Of a DNA stretch of 64,000 bases, positions 26,394-35,780 are shown in pieces. Source of the stretch: Leptospira montravelensis (lineage in GTDB: Bacteria > Spirochaetota > Leptospiria > Leptospirales > Leptospiraceae); NCBI RefSeq assembly GCF_004770045.1, contig NZ_RQFO01000011.1:191952-255951 (forward strand), in the 5' to 3' direction. The position numbers and the translations under genes are program-made. The notes below the pieces were generated by a model, which saw only the letters and a program-made list of their open reading frames with translations, was not told the DNA's origin and ran no database searches. Positions within the stretch are counted from its first letter, which is position 1. Every line of letters starts with the position of its first letter.

Positions 26394-28532
26394 ATGAACA
26401 AACCAAATTTTGCAAATACTCCCCTTTCTTTTAGCGAAGGAAAACCGGATCCCAAGTCCATTTCCCTTTGGCAAACAGCAGAAGGAATCTCCATCCAATC
26501 TCGTTATGCGAAAACGGATTTGGAAGGAATGGAACATCTAAACTATGCGGCAGGGATTCCTCCTTACCTACGTGGCCCTTATTCCACAATGTATGTGAAT
26601 AAACCTTGGACCGTCCGCCAATATGCTGGGTTTTCCACAGCGGAAGAATCCAATGCCTTTTATCGTAGAAATTTAGCTGCCGGACAAAAAGGTCTTTCTG
26701 TTGCCTTTGACCTTGCCACTCACCGTGGTTACGACTCTGACCATGAACGTGTGGTGGGAGATGTGGGAAAGGCCGGTGTGGCCATCGATTCGGTTCTGGA
26801 TATGAAAATCCTCTTCGACCAAATCCCTCTGGACCAAATGTCTGTTTCCATGACTATGAATGGTGCAGTCATCCCGGTCCTTGCCTTCTACATAGTGGCG
26901 GCAGAAGAACAAGGTGTCTCTAAAGACAAACTTTCTGGAACCATCCAAAATGATATTTTGAAAGAGTTTATGGTGCGTAACACTTACATTTACCCACCGA
27001 AACATTCCATGAAAATCATTGCTGATATCTTTGGTTATACTTCCAAGTACATGCCTAAGTTTAATTCCATTTCCATTTCGGGATACCATATGCAAGAAGC
27101 GGGTGCTACGGCAGACTTAGAACTTGCTTATACACTTGCCGATGGATGGGAATACATCAAAACAGGAATTGCTTCAGGACTTTCTGTGGATGAGTTTGCC
27201 CCTCGCCTATCTTTTTTCTGGGCCATCGGGATGAACCATTTTATGGAGATCGCGAAGATGCGTGCGGGAAGGCTTCTTTGGGCAAAAATAGTCAACCAGT
27301 TCCAACCCAAATCGACTAAGTCTTTGGCTCTACGAACACATTGCCAAACCTCTGGTTGGTCACTCACGGAACAAGACCCTTTCAACAACGTAGGAAGGAC
27401 TTGTATCGAAGCGATGGCAGCAGCTCTTGGTCACACACAATCTCTACATACAAATGCACTGGATGAAGCCATTGCCCTTCCTACTGACTTCTCAGCAAGG
27501 ATTGCAAGAAATACACAAATTTATCTCCAAGAAGAAACTAACATCCACCGAGTCATCGACCCTTGGGGTGGTTCTTTTTATGTAGAAAAACTCACAAACG
27601 ATTTAGTCCACAAAGCCTGGGCCCTCATCACCGAAGTACAAAAGTTAGGTGGTATGGCAGAGGCAATCGAAACAGGAATTCCTAAGATGCGAATCGAAGA
27701 AGCATCGGCAAGAAAACAAGCCCGTATCGATTCTGGAAAGGATGTGATTGTTGGGGTCAACCGGTTCCGTTTGGATAAGGAAGCCCCTCTTGATATTTTA
27801 GACATTGATAATACTGCCGTTCGGATTGCCCAAATCAAACGATTGGAACAAATGAAAAAAGATAGGGATAGTTCTGCCGTAGAAGCTGCGTTAAACGCCA
27901 TTACCAAATGTGCTGAAACCGGTGAAGGGAACCTTCTTGAACTCGCAGTGGATGCTGCACGAAAACGTGCTTCTCTTGGTGAAATTTCTTATGCAATGGA
28001 AAAAGTATTTGGGAGGTACAAAGCTGTGATTCGTTCTATCTCTGGAGTGTATTCCTCTGAAATTTCCGAAGACAAAGGGTATTTAGAAGCAAGAGACCTT
28101 GCAGATGAATTTGCCAAATTAGAAGGTCGCCGTCCACGGATCATGGTTGCCAAAATGGGACAAGACGGACACGACCGTGGTGCCAAAGTAATCTCCACTA
28201 GTTTTGCGGATATGGGCTTTGACGTTGATATCGGGCCACTTTTCCAAACACCAGCCGAAGTCGCCAAACAAGTAGTAGAGAATGACTGCCATATTTTGGG
28301 AGTATCTTCCCTTGCTGCCGGTCACAAAACTCTCGTACCACAAGTGATTGAAGAGTTAAAAAAACTGGGAGCAGAAGATGTGCTCGTGGTTGTGGGAGGA
28401 GTGATTCCTGCCCAAGACTACGACTTCCTCTACAAATCAGGTGCTACGGCCATTTTTGGACCGGGAACTGTGATTTCAGAAGCTGCCAAACAAATTCTGA
28501 ACATCCTTCTTGGTGAAAGAAGAGCTGCCTAA
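26394..28532 (+). CDS. mutB: methylmalonyl-CoA mutase large (alpha) subunit
   Basis: 712 residues, the usual length. The N-terminal barrel has [17 protein letters not shown] and [18 protein letters not shown]; the C-terminal cobalamin domain has DGHDRG (about 591-596), the lower axial His motif, and SSLAAGH. The start ATG 26394 gives MNKPNF, two bases after mutA; a longer in-frame reading from 26256 is inside mutA and rejected. Catalyses the B12-dependent rearrangement in propionyl-CoA metabolism, which fits fatty-acid-fed leptospires. Confidence 0.97.
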   Translation: MNKPNFANTPLSFSEGKPDPKSISLWQTAEGISIQSRYAKTDLEGMEHLNYAAGIPPYLRGPYSTMYVNKPWTVRQYAGFSTAEESNAFYRRNLAAGQKGLSVAFDLATHRGYDSDHERVVGDVGKAGVAIDSVLDMKILFDQIPLDQMSVSMTMNGAVIPVLAFYIVAAEEQGVSKDKLSGTIQNDILKEFMVRNTYIYPPKHSMKIIADIFGYTSKYMPKFNSISISGYHMQEAGATADLELAYTLADGWEYIKTGIASGLSVDEFAPRLSFFWAIGMNHFMEIAKMRAGRLLWAKIVNQFQPKSTKSLALRTHCQTSGWSLTEQDPFNNVGRTCIEAMAAALGHTQSLHTNALDEAIALPTDFSARIARNTQIYLQEETNIHRVIDPWGGSFYVEKLTNDLVHKAWALITEVQKLGGMAEAIETGIPKMRIEEASARKQARIDSGKDVIVGVNRFRLDKEAPLDILDIDNTAVRIAQIKRLEQMKKDRDSSAVEAALNAITKCAETGEGNLLELAVDAARKRASLGEISYAMEKVFGRYKAVIRSISGVYSSEISEDKGYLEARDLADEFAKLEGRRPRIMVAKMGQDGHDRGAKVISTSFADMGFDVDIGPLFQTPAEVAKQVVENDCHILGVSSLAAGHKTLVPQVIEELKKLGAEDVLVVVGGVIPAQDYDFLYKSGATAIFGPGTVISEAAKQILNILLGERRAA

Positions 28533-28563
28533 GTTCTAAATTAGACAAGGGTCTTATCCCACC

Positions 28564-28603
28564 AAACACCGATTTGCTGAAATTTATCAGTGGATCGGTG
28601 TTT
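28564..28603 (+). terminator. hairpin between mutB and meaB
   Basis: The ten-base stem AAACACCGAT (28564-28573)/ATCGGTGTTT (28594-28603) encloses an inner CTGA...TCAG helix. It sits in the 97-base gap between mutB and meaB. A short, interrupted T-rich stretch follows, so it could attenuate or stabilise rather than fully terminate. Confidence 0.5.
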
Positions 28604-28629
28604 ATTAGGATCTTTTATAAAAAATCAAT

Positions 28630-29742
28630 ATGGAAACACCAAACGAGGACATTGGCAAAAAGAATCAGGATTCTGGTAAAACGAATCCCAAATCGGCACT
28701 TTCTGTCAATCCAGGTGTGGCCGATGCCCCAGCCATTTCTCCTTACATCCGTGACCAAAGAAAAACATTAAGCCGCAAAGAAATTTCTGTAGTCGAACTT
28801 GCCGAAGGGATTCTTTCGGGAAACCGCACCCACCTCTCCAAAGCCATCACACTTGTGGAAAGTAATTTAGAAGTCCATAATGACAAAGCCCAAGCCGTCC
28901 TAGAACTTGTGATGCCAAAAGTGGGAAATTCCATTCGGATTGGGATCACTGGTGTTCCCGGGGTTGGTAAATCTACCTTTATCGAAAGTTTTGGAAGTTA
29001 CCTTCTAGAACAAAATCATAAATTGGCCGTCCTTGCCATTGACCCGAGTAGCCAAAGAACCAAAGGTTCCATACTCGGTGACAAAACAAGGATGGAGATT
29101 CTTTCCAAATCAGAAAATGCCTTCATCCGCCCTTCACCTAGTAGTGGTTCTCTGGGAGGAGTTGCTAGAAAAACTCGTGAATCCATGTATCTTTGTGAAG
29201 CTGCCGGATTCGATACCATCATCATAGAAACTGTAGGTGTCGGACAATCCGAAACCCAAGTCCACTCCATGGTGGATTTCTTTTTATTACTCATGTTAGC
29301 CGGTGCCGGAGACGAACTCCAAGGAATCAAACGAGGAATTATGGAAATGGCAGACCTGATTGCTATTAATAAAGCGGACGGAGCCAATGAACCTTTTGCG
29401 ATGCGTGCTCGTGTGGAGTACGAATCAGCCCTCCACCTTTTCCCAATGCCAGAATCCAAATGGACACCTAGAGCCACCACTTGCAGTGGGATTGGCGGAA
29501 AAGGAATTGATGAAATCTGGAAACTGATTTTAGATTATATTTCTACCACAAAAACAAACGGATATTATGCGAAAAATCGCGAAAACCAAACCCGGATGTG
29601 GTTTGAAGAAACTCTGAGAGAAGCGGTTTTAGAAAAGTTCTTTATGCAACCAGGTAAAAAAGAATCCATTTTGGAATCGGAAAAAAAATTGATGTTGGGA
29701 CAATCCACACTTCTAAAAGAAATCAAACGATTGATGGAATGA
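28630..29742 (+). CDS. meaB: methylmalonyl-CoA mutase-associated GTPase MeaB
   Basis: 370 residues, a G3E-type GTPase (ArgK/MeaB). GVPGVGKS (108-115) is the P-loop; IDPSSQRTKGSILGDKTRM, ETVGVGQSE and NKADG give the further G motifs. It gates adenosylcobalamin loading onto and protects the mutase, and its place after mutAB supports this. The N-terminal about 40 residues are Lys/Asn/Pro-rich and poorly conserved; the start ATG 28630 has no strong ribosome site. Confidence 0.94.
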   Translation: METPNEDIGKKNQDSGKTNPKSALSVNPGVADAPAISPYIRDQRKTLSRKEISVVELAEGILSGNRTHLSKAITLVESNLEVHNDKAQAVLELVMPKVGNSIRIGITGVPGVGKSTFIESFGSYLLEQNHKLAVLAIDPSSQRTKGSILGDKTRMEILSKSENAFIRPSPSSGSLGGVARKTRESMYLCEAAGFDTIIIETVGVGQSETQVHSMVDFFLLLMLAGAGDELQGIKRGIMEMADLIAINKADGANEPFAMRARVEYESALHLFPMPESKWTPRATTCSGIGGKGIDEIWKLILDYISTTKTNGYYAKNRENQTRMWFEETLREAVLEKFFMQPGKKESILESEKKLMLGQSTLLKEIKRLME

Positions 29743-29880
29743 CAAAAAAAACCACCGTGGCGGTCACACACGATGGCGTTTGCAAGGGGGCAAATAGATT
29801 GTCAAATGGAAATCGTTCGCTAGTACCAATCAATGAATAGGAAAGACTGGCATATAAGGTTTCATTTTACCGGAACATTT

Positions 29881-29911
29881 AGGGATTGTCTATGTACCAA
29901 ATGGTATAAAA
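29881..29911. repeat. direct repeat copy 1 with TACCA-N2-TGGTA palindrome
   Basis: AGGG-A-TTGTC...TACCAAATGGTATAAAA matches the copy at 30121 at 26 of 31 positions. Inside is a small inverted repeat TACCA/TGGTA. The repeats start exactly 240 bases apart, flanking the possible 31-codon ORF. Function is unknown; an operator or promoter element is possible. Confidence 0.6.
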
Positions 29912-29962
29912 ATTAAAAGGCTATGATGGCAACTAATCCAAAATAGCGGGTTTTAGTTGAGT

Positions 29963-30058
29963 TTACAAAATCCAATTCATTAGAAATACGAGTGCGATGT
30001 ACACACCAAACCAAAGCACAAACCTTAGTTTGACCCAAAAAATAGAGATCCAATCCAT
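29963..30058 (-). CDS. possible 31-aa single-span membrane peptide
   Basis: ATG at 30058 to TAA at 29963 encodes a peptide starting MDWISIFWVKLRFVLWFG, hydrophobic throughout with basic residues at 10 and 12 and many Trp, as in small bacterial membrane proteins. The upstream ribosome site is weak. The direct repeat copy 2 lies about 63 bases upstream in the direction of transcription. Random open frames of this size are common, so this is tentative. Confidence 0.35.
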   Translation of the reverse strand: MDWISIFWVKLRFVLWFGVYIALVFLMNWIL

Positions 30059-30120
30059 AGTCTCAGCTTGCAATTGTAAGTATTTAGGTAAGTTGATCTT
30101 CGGATGATATCGTAATTCCT

Positions 30121-30151
30121 AGGGTTTGTCCATTTACCAGATGGTATAAAA
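30121..30151. repeat. direct repeat copy 2 with TACCA-N2-TGGTA palindrome
   Basis: AGGG-T-TTGTC...TACCAGATGGTATAAAA, paired with the copy at 29881. It sits upstream of the small minus-strand ORF and 44 bases beyond the response-regulator stop. Confidence 0.6.
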
Positions 30152-30194
30152 GTCAGAATTGCAAATTAGTATTTAGAAAGTCAAAAAAATGCTT

Positions 30195-30833
30195 TTAGAA
30201 AATTCCAAATTGCCTGGCTTTTTTCACCATTTGTACCCGAGTGTTCACTTGAAGTTTTTTATAGATAGCTTTGATCTGTTGGCGGACGGTTCCAACTGTG
30301 GTTCCAAATAATGAGGCAATTTGGTTTGGGTTGTCTCCTTCCACAATGAGTTCTAAAATTTGCCTTTCCCTCGGAGTGAGGACTTCTACACCCACTCCCA
30401 AATCTTGGTTTGTTTGGGGTTTACGAAAACTTAACAACACTTTTGCGGCTATGGAAGGAGAAATTACACTTCCCCCTTCAAGAATTGTTTGAATGGTCTC
30501 TGGTAAAGAATCCAGTTCGGATTTCCAAATATAACCAGAGGCCCCATTCCTAAGAGCAGAAAAAATGGCATCATCGGTTTGTAAGGCAGAAATCACAAGG
30601 CTCTTTCTTGCCTCAACGGCATGGTAGGTTTTGAGTACATCAATTCCACTCATGCCAGGAAGTCCAATATCCAATATTAACAGGTCCCATACCTTGGATT
30701 GTCCATTGGCCCAAAATTCTTCTGCAGAATTCCAAGTAGATAAGTGAAAATTTGGATATTGTTCCAAAACTCCGCATAACGAGAGGAGAAAATCTAAATT
30801 ATCTTCGATGATACCAATATAAATAGGATTCAT
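30195..30833 (-). CDS. NarL/LuxR-type response regulator
   Basis: 212 residues. Receiver domain about 1-125 with acidic pocket E10/D11 and phosphoacceptor Asp55 in LILDIGLPG; C-terminal LuxR helix-turn-helix about 148-205 (TPRERQILELIVEGDNPNQIASLFGTTVGTVRQQ). ATG overlaps the kinase stop by four bases, so they are a two-component pair. It binds DNA as a dimer when phosphorylated; targets are unknown. Confidence 0.93.
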   Translation of the reverse strand: MNPIYIGIIEDNLDFLLSLCGVLEQYPNFHLSTWNSAEEFWANGQSKVWDLLILDIGLPGMSGIDVLKTYHAVEARKSLVISALQTDDAIFSALRNGASGYIWKSELDSLPETIQTILEGGSVISPSIAAKVLLSFRKPQTNQDLGVGVEVLTPRERQILELIVEGDNPNQIASLFGTTVGTVRQQIKAIYKKLQVNTRVQMVKKARQFGIF

Positions 30834-32077
30834 AAATAAAATAAACTGAAAGGAAGTTTCATTTCGATTTGGTAAGGAGATTCGGTGATTTTAATATTTC
30901 CATTCAAAGATTTAATTCTATGGTGTAATCCTTGTTCACCAATGCCGAAAAGAACACCTACTACTTCTCCATCTTGGTTTTTAGTTTTCGTCCATTTTTC
31001 TGAATTCTCCAAACTTTGTGACTCAGTAGTAAATTGAAATTCTAAATGGTCCAAATTTCGTTCGATCCTCCAAGTGGAAATCCCATTCCCATACCGTAAA
31101 TCATTGGTTGTAATTTCTTTAAAAATTTGAAGGATATGGTGGGCCATCTCTGGATCTTCTATTTTAATAATAGGTTCTTCGCCGTGACCGACCCACTCTA
31201 AATTTACATTTCGCCCCGCCAGTTTGTATCTTTTTTTGATCGATAATTTGATTCCGTCTAACAAGGACTCTTGGAACAATTCCCTTTGGTTTTCTTCCTG
31301 TACTTGAGTACGTAAAGATTGTAGAGCTGACTCGGAAAGCTGTTTTAGTTTGTGTAGATGAGTTTCGGTAACTTCTCCTTGTGACTTTTCCATTTTTTGT
31401 GTAAGCAAAACTAAATCAGTAAGCCTTGAACCCAAACTATCATGAATGTCTTGGAAAAAAGTTCGACGTTTCTCTTCGAGTAACATTCCCCGGTAAGCAG
31501 CTATGTACCGAGTGCGAAACCACCAATGGTTTAAGAAAAATGCAACTAGAAACAATGGGAATATGGTGGACATCTCTCTCCAAGTTTCCATTGGGATGGT
31601 TGTTTCGTTGGCATAGTAAACCCTAAGGATGTAAAGCAGAAGTACGATGGACCATTCGAAGATATACTGCCATACAAGACCTGGATAAAAGAAGGAAGAT
31701 GTTGCAAGTAAGGCAGTAATGGTAAGCCAATTTCTGGGATCAAAATAGGGAATCGAAGGATCGTGAAATCCAGTTTCAATTTCGACCAATACCAAAAGAA
31801 AAAAAGTTAAACGAACCACTATGGGAGCAAAACTAAAAAAACCTCTATAAAAAAAGGAGGTCAAAACCAAAATGAAACTAAGTACGAGTTGGATGGCAGA
31901 TAAAATACAATTTGTTTGGTCTTCCGCATTCCATTCTAAATACACACTTTGGATATAAGCCAAACAATATGCAAATCCTAGGAAATATAGTTTGCTAATA
32001 ATCTCAGAATAAACTGCAAGAAGAGAAATCGGTTCCAAAGGAATCCCTCGGAAAAGAGCCAAAAACTTTTGCAACAT
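30830..32077 (-). CDS. membrane sensor histidine kinase (HisKA_3 type)
   Basis: 415 residues. Five to six membrane helices fill residues about 20-185, then a HisKA_3 dimerisation helix with His212 in FFQDIHDSLGSRL. The C-terminal ATPase domain shows an N-box-like TTNDLRYG and a final FGIGEQGLHHRIKSLNG glycine box, but the usual DxG of the G1 box reads TESQ, so nucleotide binding may be weak. Cognate of the overlapping response regulator. The membrane region likely senses a small or membrane signal. Confidence 0.87.
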   Translation of the reverse strand: MLQKFLALFRGIPLEPISLLAVYSEIISKLYFLGFAYCLAYIQSVYLEWNAEDQTNCILSAIQLVLSFILVLTSFFYRGFFSFAPIVVRLTFFLLVLVEIETGFHDPSIPYFDPRNWLTITALLATSSFFYPGLVWQYIFEWSIVLLLYILRVYYANETTIPMETWREMSTIFPLFLVAFFLNHWWFRTRYIAAYRGMLLEEKRRTFFQDIHDSLGSRLTDLVLLTQKMEKSQGEVTETHLHKLKQLSESALQSLRTQVQEENQRELFQESLLDGIKLSIKKRYKLAGRNVNLEWVGHGEEPIIKIEDPEMAHHILQIFKEITTNDLRYGNGISTWRIERNLDHLEFQFTTESQSLENSEKWTKTKNQDGEVVGVLFGIGEQGLHHRIKSLNGNIKITESPYQIEMKLPFSLFYL

Positions 32078-32127
32078 AGGTGTTACCTGAGATTAAAACC
32101 GTTTATCGGGTGGAAACCTAATTCAGA

Positions 32128-32490
32128 TTAAATGGCCAATCGACCGATATGATCTAATAGAAGTTTTTGGTCATCATCGAACATCTGACTGAATTCAAGT
32201 CCCACTTCATAAAAAGCCCCTTCCCCAAATTCTTCCAATCGGACCACCTTTGCCTTAGGGTACAAAACGTACTTAACATCAGGGAATCTTAATTCTAATT
32301 CCAAACGAGTTCCAAGTGGCATTGGTTCTTTTGTACGGAATAATAACCCACCTTCAGAAATGTCTTGGGAATCACCTTCCCCTTTATCTTTAGGTAAAAA
32401 TTGGGCCGAGCCGGCCCCCGATTGGATCACACGGTAAGTGAGATGGACTTTTTCGGAGATTCGTTTGTAGATTCGGCGTTCGCTGGACAT
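32128..32490 (-). CDS. PilZ-domain protein
   Basis: 120 residues. R6-x-x-x-R10 at the N-terminus and DISEGG (about residue 43) are the two c-di-GMP-binding motifs of PilZ. It is a stand-alone domain, so it is probably a c-di-GMP effector acting through a partner, for example motility or surface functions. Monocistronic by spacing; 50 bases before the kinase gene. Confidence 0.88.
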   Translation of the reverse strand: MSSERRIYKRISEKVHLTYRVIQSGAGSAQFLPKDKGEGDSQDISEGGLLFRTKEPMPLGTRLELELRFPDVKYVLYPKAKVVRLEEFGEGAFYEVGLEFSQMFDDDQKLLLDHIGRLAI

Positions 32491-32564
32491 GTAAGCAAGA
32501 GAACACCGAATTCAAAGTTTGGGCAAGTTTAAATTTATGCCAAAGTATTTCCTAGGAGAAAGGT

Positions 32565-35500
32565 TTAGTCCTCTAAATCCTCTGGACGAATTTCATAATC
32601 AGGGCGGAAAGCTCCCTCAATTTTTTCGCGGATGCGGTCAATGTACCCAAACACAGCCGGGACCACAATCAGAGTGATGAGTGTGGAAAGGACAAGACCC
32701 CCAATGATCGCAATCCCCATAGCGGTTCTTGATTTAGAAGCCTCACCAATTCCAAGTGCAATAGGCAAAGTTCCTGCAATCATCGCAAGGGAAGTCATTA
32801 AGATAGGACGGAGACGTTTGGATCCGGCATCAAAGATGGCTTCATCTCTTGTCATTCCATGTTCTTTCATGGCAAGCATTGCATGGTCTACAAGAAGGAT
32901 GGAGTTTTTGGCCACAAGTCCCATAAGTAGGATAAGTCCAATCATACTAAATAAATTCAACATCTCACCAGTAAGTGCTAGTGCAAAGAAGGCTCCCGAA
33001 ATCGCAGGTGGGATCGCAAATAAAATCGTAATCGGTGTGATAAAAGATTCATAAAGTGAAGCTAACACCAAATAGATGAAGATGATTGCCATTCCAAAAG
33101 CGAGGACTATGTTTTGTAATAGTTCCTTAAAGTCTTCCGATTGTCCCACAAACGAATATGTGATTCCAGGTGGCGGTGGAAGTTTTTCTTTTAGAATTTT
33201 GGTTGCTGCCTCCGATGCAGAAGCAATGGCCCCACCTGGTGCCAAGTTTGCATTGATAGGAACTACCCGAGACCTGTCTTCTCGAATGATCCGCGCAGGT
33301 GAACTACTTTCTTTTCCATCGGCGATGGCATTCAGAGGAATGAGTTTGTTTTGAATGTTCGGCACTCGAGTTTCATAGAATGACTTTCGTAAGTTTCGTT
33401 GGTCTTCTTTCAGCCTAAGTCTTACATCATATTCGATTCCATTTTCTAAATACTTAGCGACTTCTCCACCTTCGATATGGTAACGAAGTTCGGCTCCCAT
33501 GACCCCGGCCACAACCCCAACGGTTTGCATTTTTGCTCGGTTTGGCACAACTTGGAATTCCGGTTTTCCGGTTCTGTAAGTTGTGTCCACATCAGTAAGG
33601 TCAGGAATTTTTCGTAATTCTTCCATGACTTTAAATGAATATGCCTCTAGGTCTTTTAAGTTTTCACCTTTTAGATTTAAGTTAAAGGGATATTGAACTC
33701 CACCACCTATCGCCGAATAGTCGTTTACTTTAGGTCTTGCTTGCGGGTATTGTTTTAGATATTCACGAATTTGGTCTTTGACATCAACTGTGGTGCGTTT
33801 GCGGTATTCGGAAGGAAGGAGAGCCACGCCAATAGTGGCGATGTTTGATTCTCCATCACTATTCCCTACAACCGTTGCCAAAAGTTCCAACTCCGGTACC
33901 GTTTTAATAATGGCATTCTGAATTTCTTTTACCACTTCCGCTGTCCCTTGTAAGGAAGTTCCTGGTGCCATTTCCACATTGACCATAAACTCACCTTGGT
34001 CGTTGGCTGGTAAGAAGGTCTTTTTCACAAATGCGAGGGAAAAAATACTAGTAATTAGTGTAAGAAAGGTTAACAAAATCACTGCCCAAGGTTTTTTTAG
34101 GGCAAATTTCATAATGATTCCGTACATTCTGTCCAGAAAATCCTGAAACTTATCAAAGTTACGAAGGACTATATTCTTCTTTTTATGGATATCGGTTTTC
34201 CCTGCAAAATAAGCAGATAACATTGGAGCGACGGTCAATCCATCAAATAACGAAATGATCATCGCAAAAACTACAGTGAGGCCAAATTGTTTGAAAAACT
34301 GCCCCACAATCCCGGATAAAAATCCAATGGGAAGGAATACAGCAATTACAGTTAAGGAAGTTCCGATTACCGCAAGAGTAACCTCTTCTGTTCCTTTCCT
34401 TGCAGCAACAATCACCGATTCCCCTTCTTCTAGTTTACGGAAAATATTTTCCCGAACTACAATGGCATCATCCACAAGAAGTCCCACGGCAAGGGAAAGA
34501 GCAAGTAAAGTCATTACGTTCATGGTAAATCCCATAGCATACATAATGATAAAGGCACCTAACATAGAGTTGGGGAGTGCCATCCCTGTAATTAAGGTGG
34601 AACGAACGTTTCCAAGAAAAAGATAAACTACGATGACGGCTAGTAAGATCCCAAGGATGATGGCAATCGTTACATCTTCAATATTGGCGCGAATCCATTT
34701 GGATCCATCCCGAATGAGGATGACTTTTGGGGCGCCTTTTAGGTCTTTGATCTGTGCGTTGATAGTATCAATTTTTCCAAGGATCCCATCGGCCACTTCC
34801 ACAGTGTTGGCACCTGACTGTTTGTACACATCCAAGAAGAGAGCTGTTTTTTGAATTCTTTCTTTTTTAGGTGGTTCGTATTTGAATAATAACTTTCCAA
34901 TGATTGAGGGTTCTTCATGTTCTTCCGTTTTGATGGGAGCATATAACATACCCAATGTTTGGCGGTCCTGAAGAGTGTCCTTAACTTGCCCAAGGTCTTT
35001 GACTAAAATCCCTCTCCCAAATTCTCCCCCAAAGGATACAACTGTGTTTTCAATTTGAGATAAGGATTCATACTTAGCAACTGTTCGAAAGGAAGTTTCT
35101 TTATCTCCACCTTCCACTTTACCTGCTGGGATATTGACACCTGAGTTTTTGATTTGGTTCCCAATGGCAATGGCTGGGACTTGGTAGGAATTGATTTTGT
35201 TACGATCTAGTTCAATGTGAATTTCCCTGCGAGAACCGCCGATGATTTTCACTGCACCAACGTTATTCACCTGCTCTAGTTTGGTTTTAATTTTTTCTTT
35301 TGCCAAATCATAGAGTTCCCCTTCCGGTAAATCAGCAAAAAGAGAAATCCTCATGATTGGTTGGTCGGAAGGATCAAACCTCTGGACTAATGGTTCTTTA
35401 GAAGATTCGGGGAATAGAGGTTTAACCCGGGCCGTTTTATCACGTACTTGTTGTTCGGCATATTTAATGTCTGTGGTTAAGTTGAATTCCGCAAACACCA

Positions 35501-35768
35501 TAGAGATCCCTTCTTGGTTTCTTGAAGTGATCCGTTTGAGGCCGGAAATAGAACTGAGTTCCTCTTCCAATGGTTTGGATATGGAAGTCTCAATTTCTTC
35601 CGGTCCAGCTCCTGGATACACTGTCGAAACTACGACAAAGGGAATATTGATGTCGGGGAAAAGATCAACACCGATTCGTTTTAAGGAAATAAATCCTGTA
35701 ATCACCATAATGATGACTAACGAAGAAATAAAAATGGGACGTTTGATGGAAAAGGAAGCTATACTCAT
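32565..35768 (-). CDS. RND-family efflux transporter (HAE1-like, AcrB/MexB type)
   Basis: 1067 residues, the usual length. Twelve membrane helices; the proton-relay pair is in LAVGLLVDDAIVVREN; porter domains flank the helices. The N-terminus MSIASFSIKRPIFIS and YPGAGPEEIETSISKPLEE are typical of HAE1. A charged insertion (KTEEHEEPSIIGKLLFKYEPPKK) occurs in the first porter half. No membrane-fusion protein or OM factor is adjacent, so partners must be elsewhere. Confidence 0.93.
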   Translation of the reverse strand: MSIASFSIKRPIFISSLVIIMVITGFISLKRIGVDLFPDINIPFVVVSTVYPGAGPEEIETSISKPLEEELSSISGLKRITSRNQEGISMVFAEFNLTTDIKYAEQQVRDKTARVKPLFPESSKEPLVQRFDPSDQPIMRISLFADLPEGELYDLAKEKIKTKLEQVNNVGAVKIIGGSRREIHIELDRNKINSYQVPAIAIGNQIKNSGVNIPAGKVEGGDKETSFRTVAKYESLSQIENTVVSFGGEFGRGILVKDLGQVKDTLQDRQTLGMLYAPIKTEEHEEPSIIGKLLFKYEPPKKERIQKTALFLDVYKQSGANTVEVADGILGKIDTINAQIKDLKGAPKVILIRDGSKWIRANIEDVTIAIILGILLAVIVVYLFLGNVRSTLITGMALPNSMLGAFIIMYAMGFTMNVMTLLALSLAVGLLVDDAIVVRENIFRKLEEGESVIVAARKGTEEVTLAVIGTSLTVIAVFLPIGFLSGIVGQFFKQFGLTVVFAMIISLFDGLTVAPMLSAYFAGKTDIHKKKNIVLRNFDKFQDFLDRMYGIIMKFALKKPWAVILLTFLTLITSIFSLAFVKKTFLPANDQGEFMVNVEMAPGTSLQGTAEVVKEIQNAIIKTVPELELLATVVGNSDGESNIATIGVALLPSEYRKRTTVDVKDQIREYLKQYPQARPKVNDYSAIGGGVQYPFNLNLKGENLKDLEAYSFKVMEELRKIPDLTDVDTTYRTGKPEFQVVPNRAKMQTVGVVAGVMGAELRYHIEGGEVAKYLENGIEYDVRLRLKEDQRNLRKSFYETRVPNIQNKLIPLNAIADGKESSSPARIIREDRSRVVPINANLAPGGAIASASEAATKILKEKLPPPPGITYSFVGQSEDFKELLQNIVLAFGMAIIFIYLVLASLYESFITPITILFAIPPAISGAFFALALTGEMLNLFSMIGLILLMGLVAKNSILLVDHAMLAMKEHGMTRDEAIFDAGSKRLRPILMTSLAMIAGTLPIALGIGEASKSRTAMGIAIIGGLVLSTLITLIVVPAVFGYIDRIREKIEGAFRPDYEIRPEDLED

Positions 35769-35780
35769 AATACCCTTTCT

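Larger units (their letters stand above)
29743..30194. other. 452-base region between convergent meaB and response-regulator genes
   Basis: Apart from the paired direct repeat (29881, 30121) and the small minus-strand ORF at 29963-30058 described separately, I see no gene, tRNA or strong terminator. Just after meaB there is an A-rich stretch followed by a short ACCG/CGGT hairpin. Confidence 0.6.

Noticed and set aside
24753..28343. Several minus-strand frames opposite mutA and mutB
   Set aside because: Known mutase sequences occupy the plus strand; the opposite frames are Ser/Arg-rich shadows.
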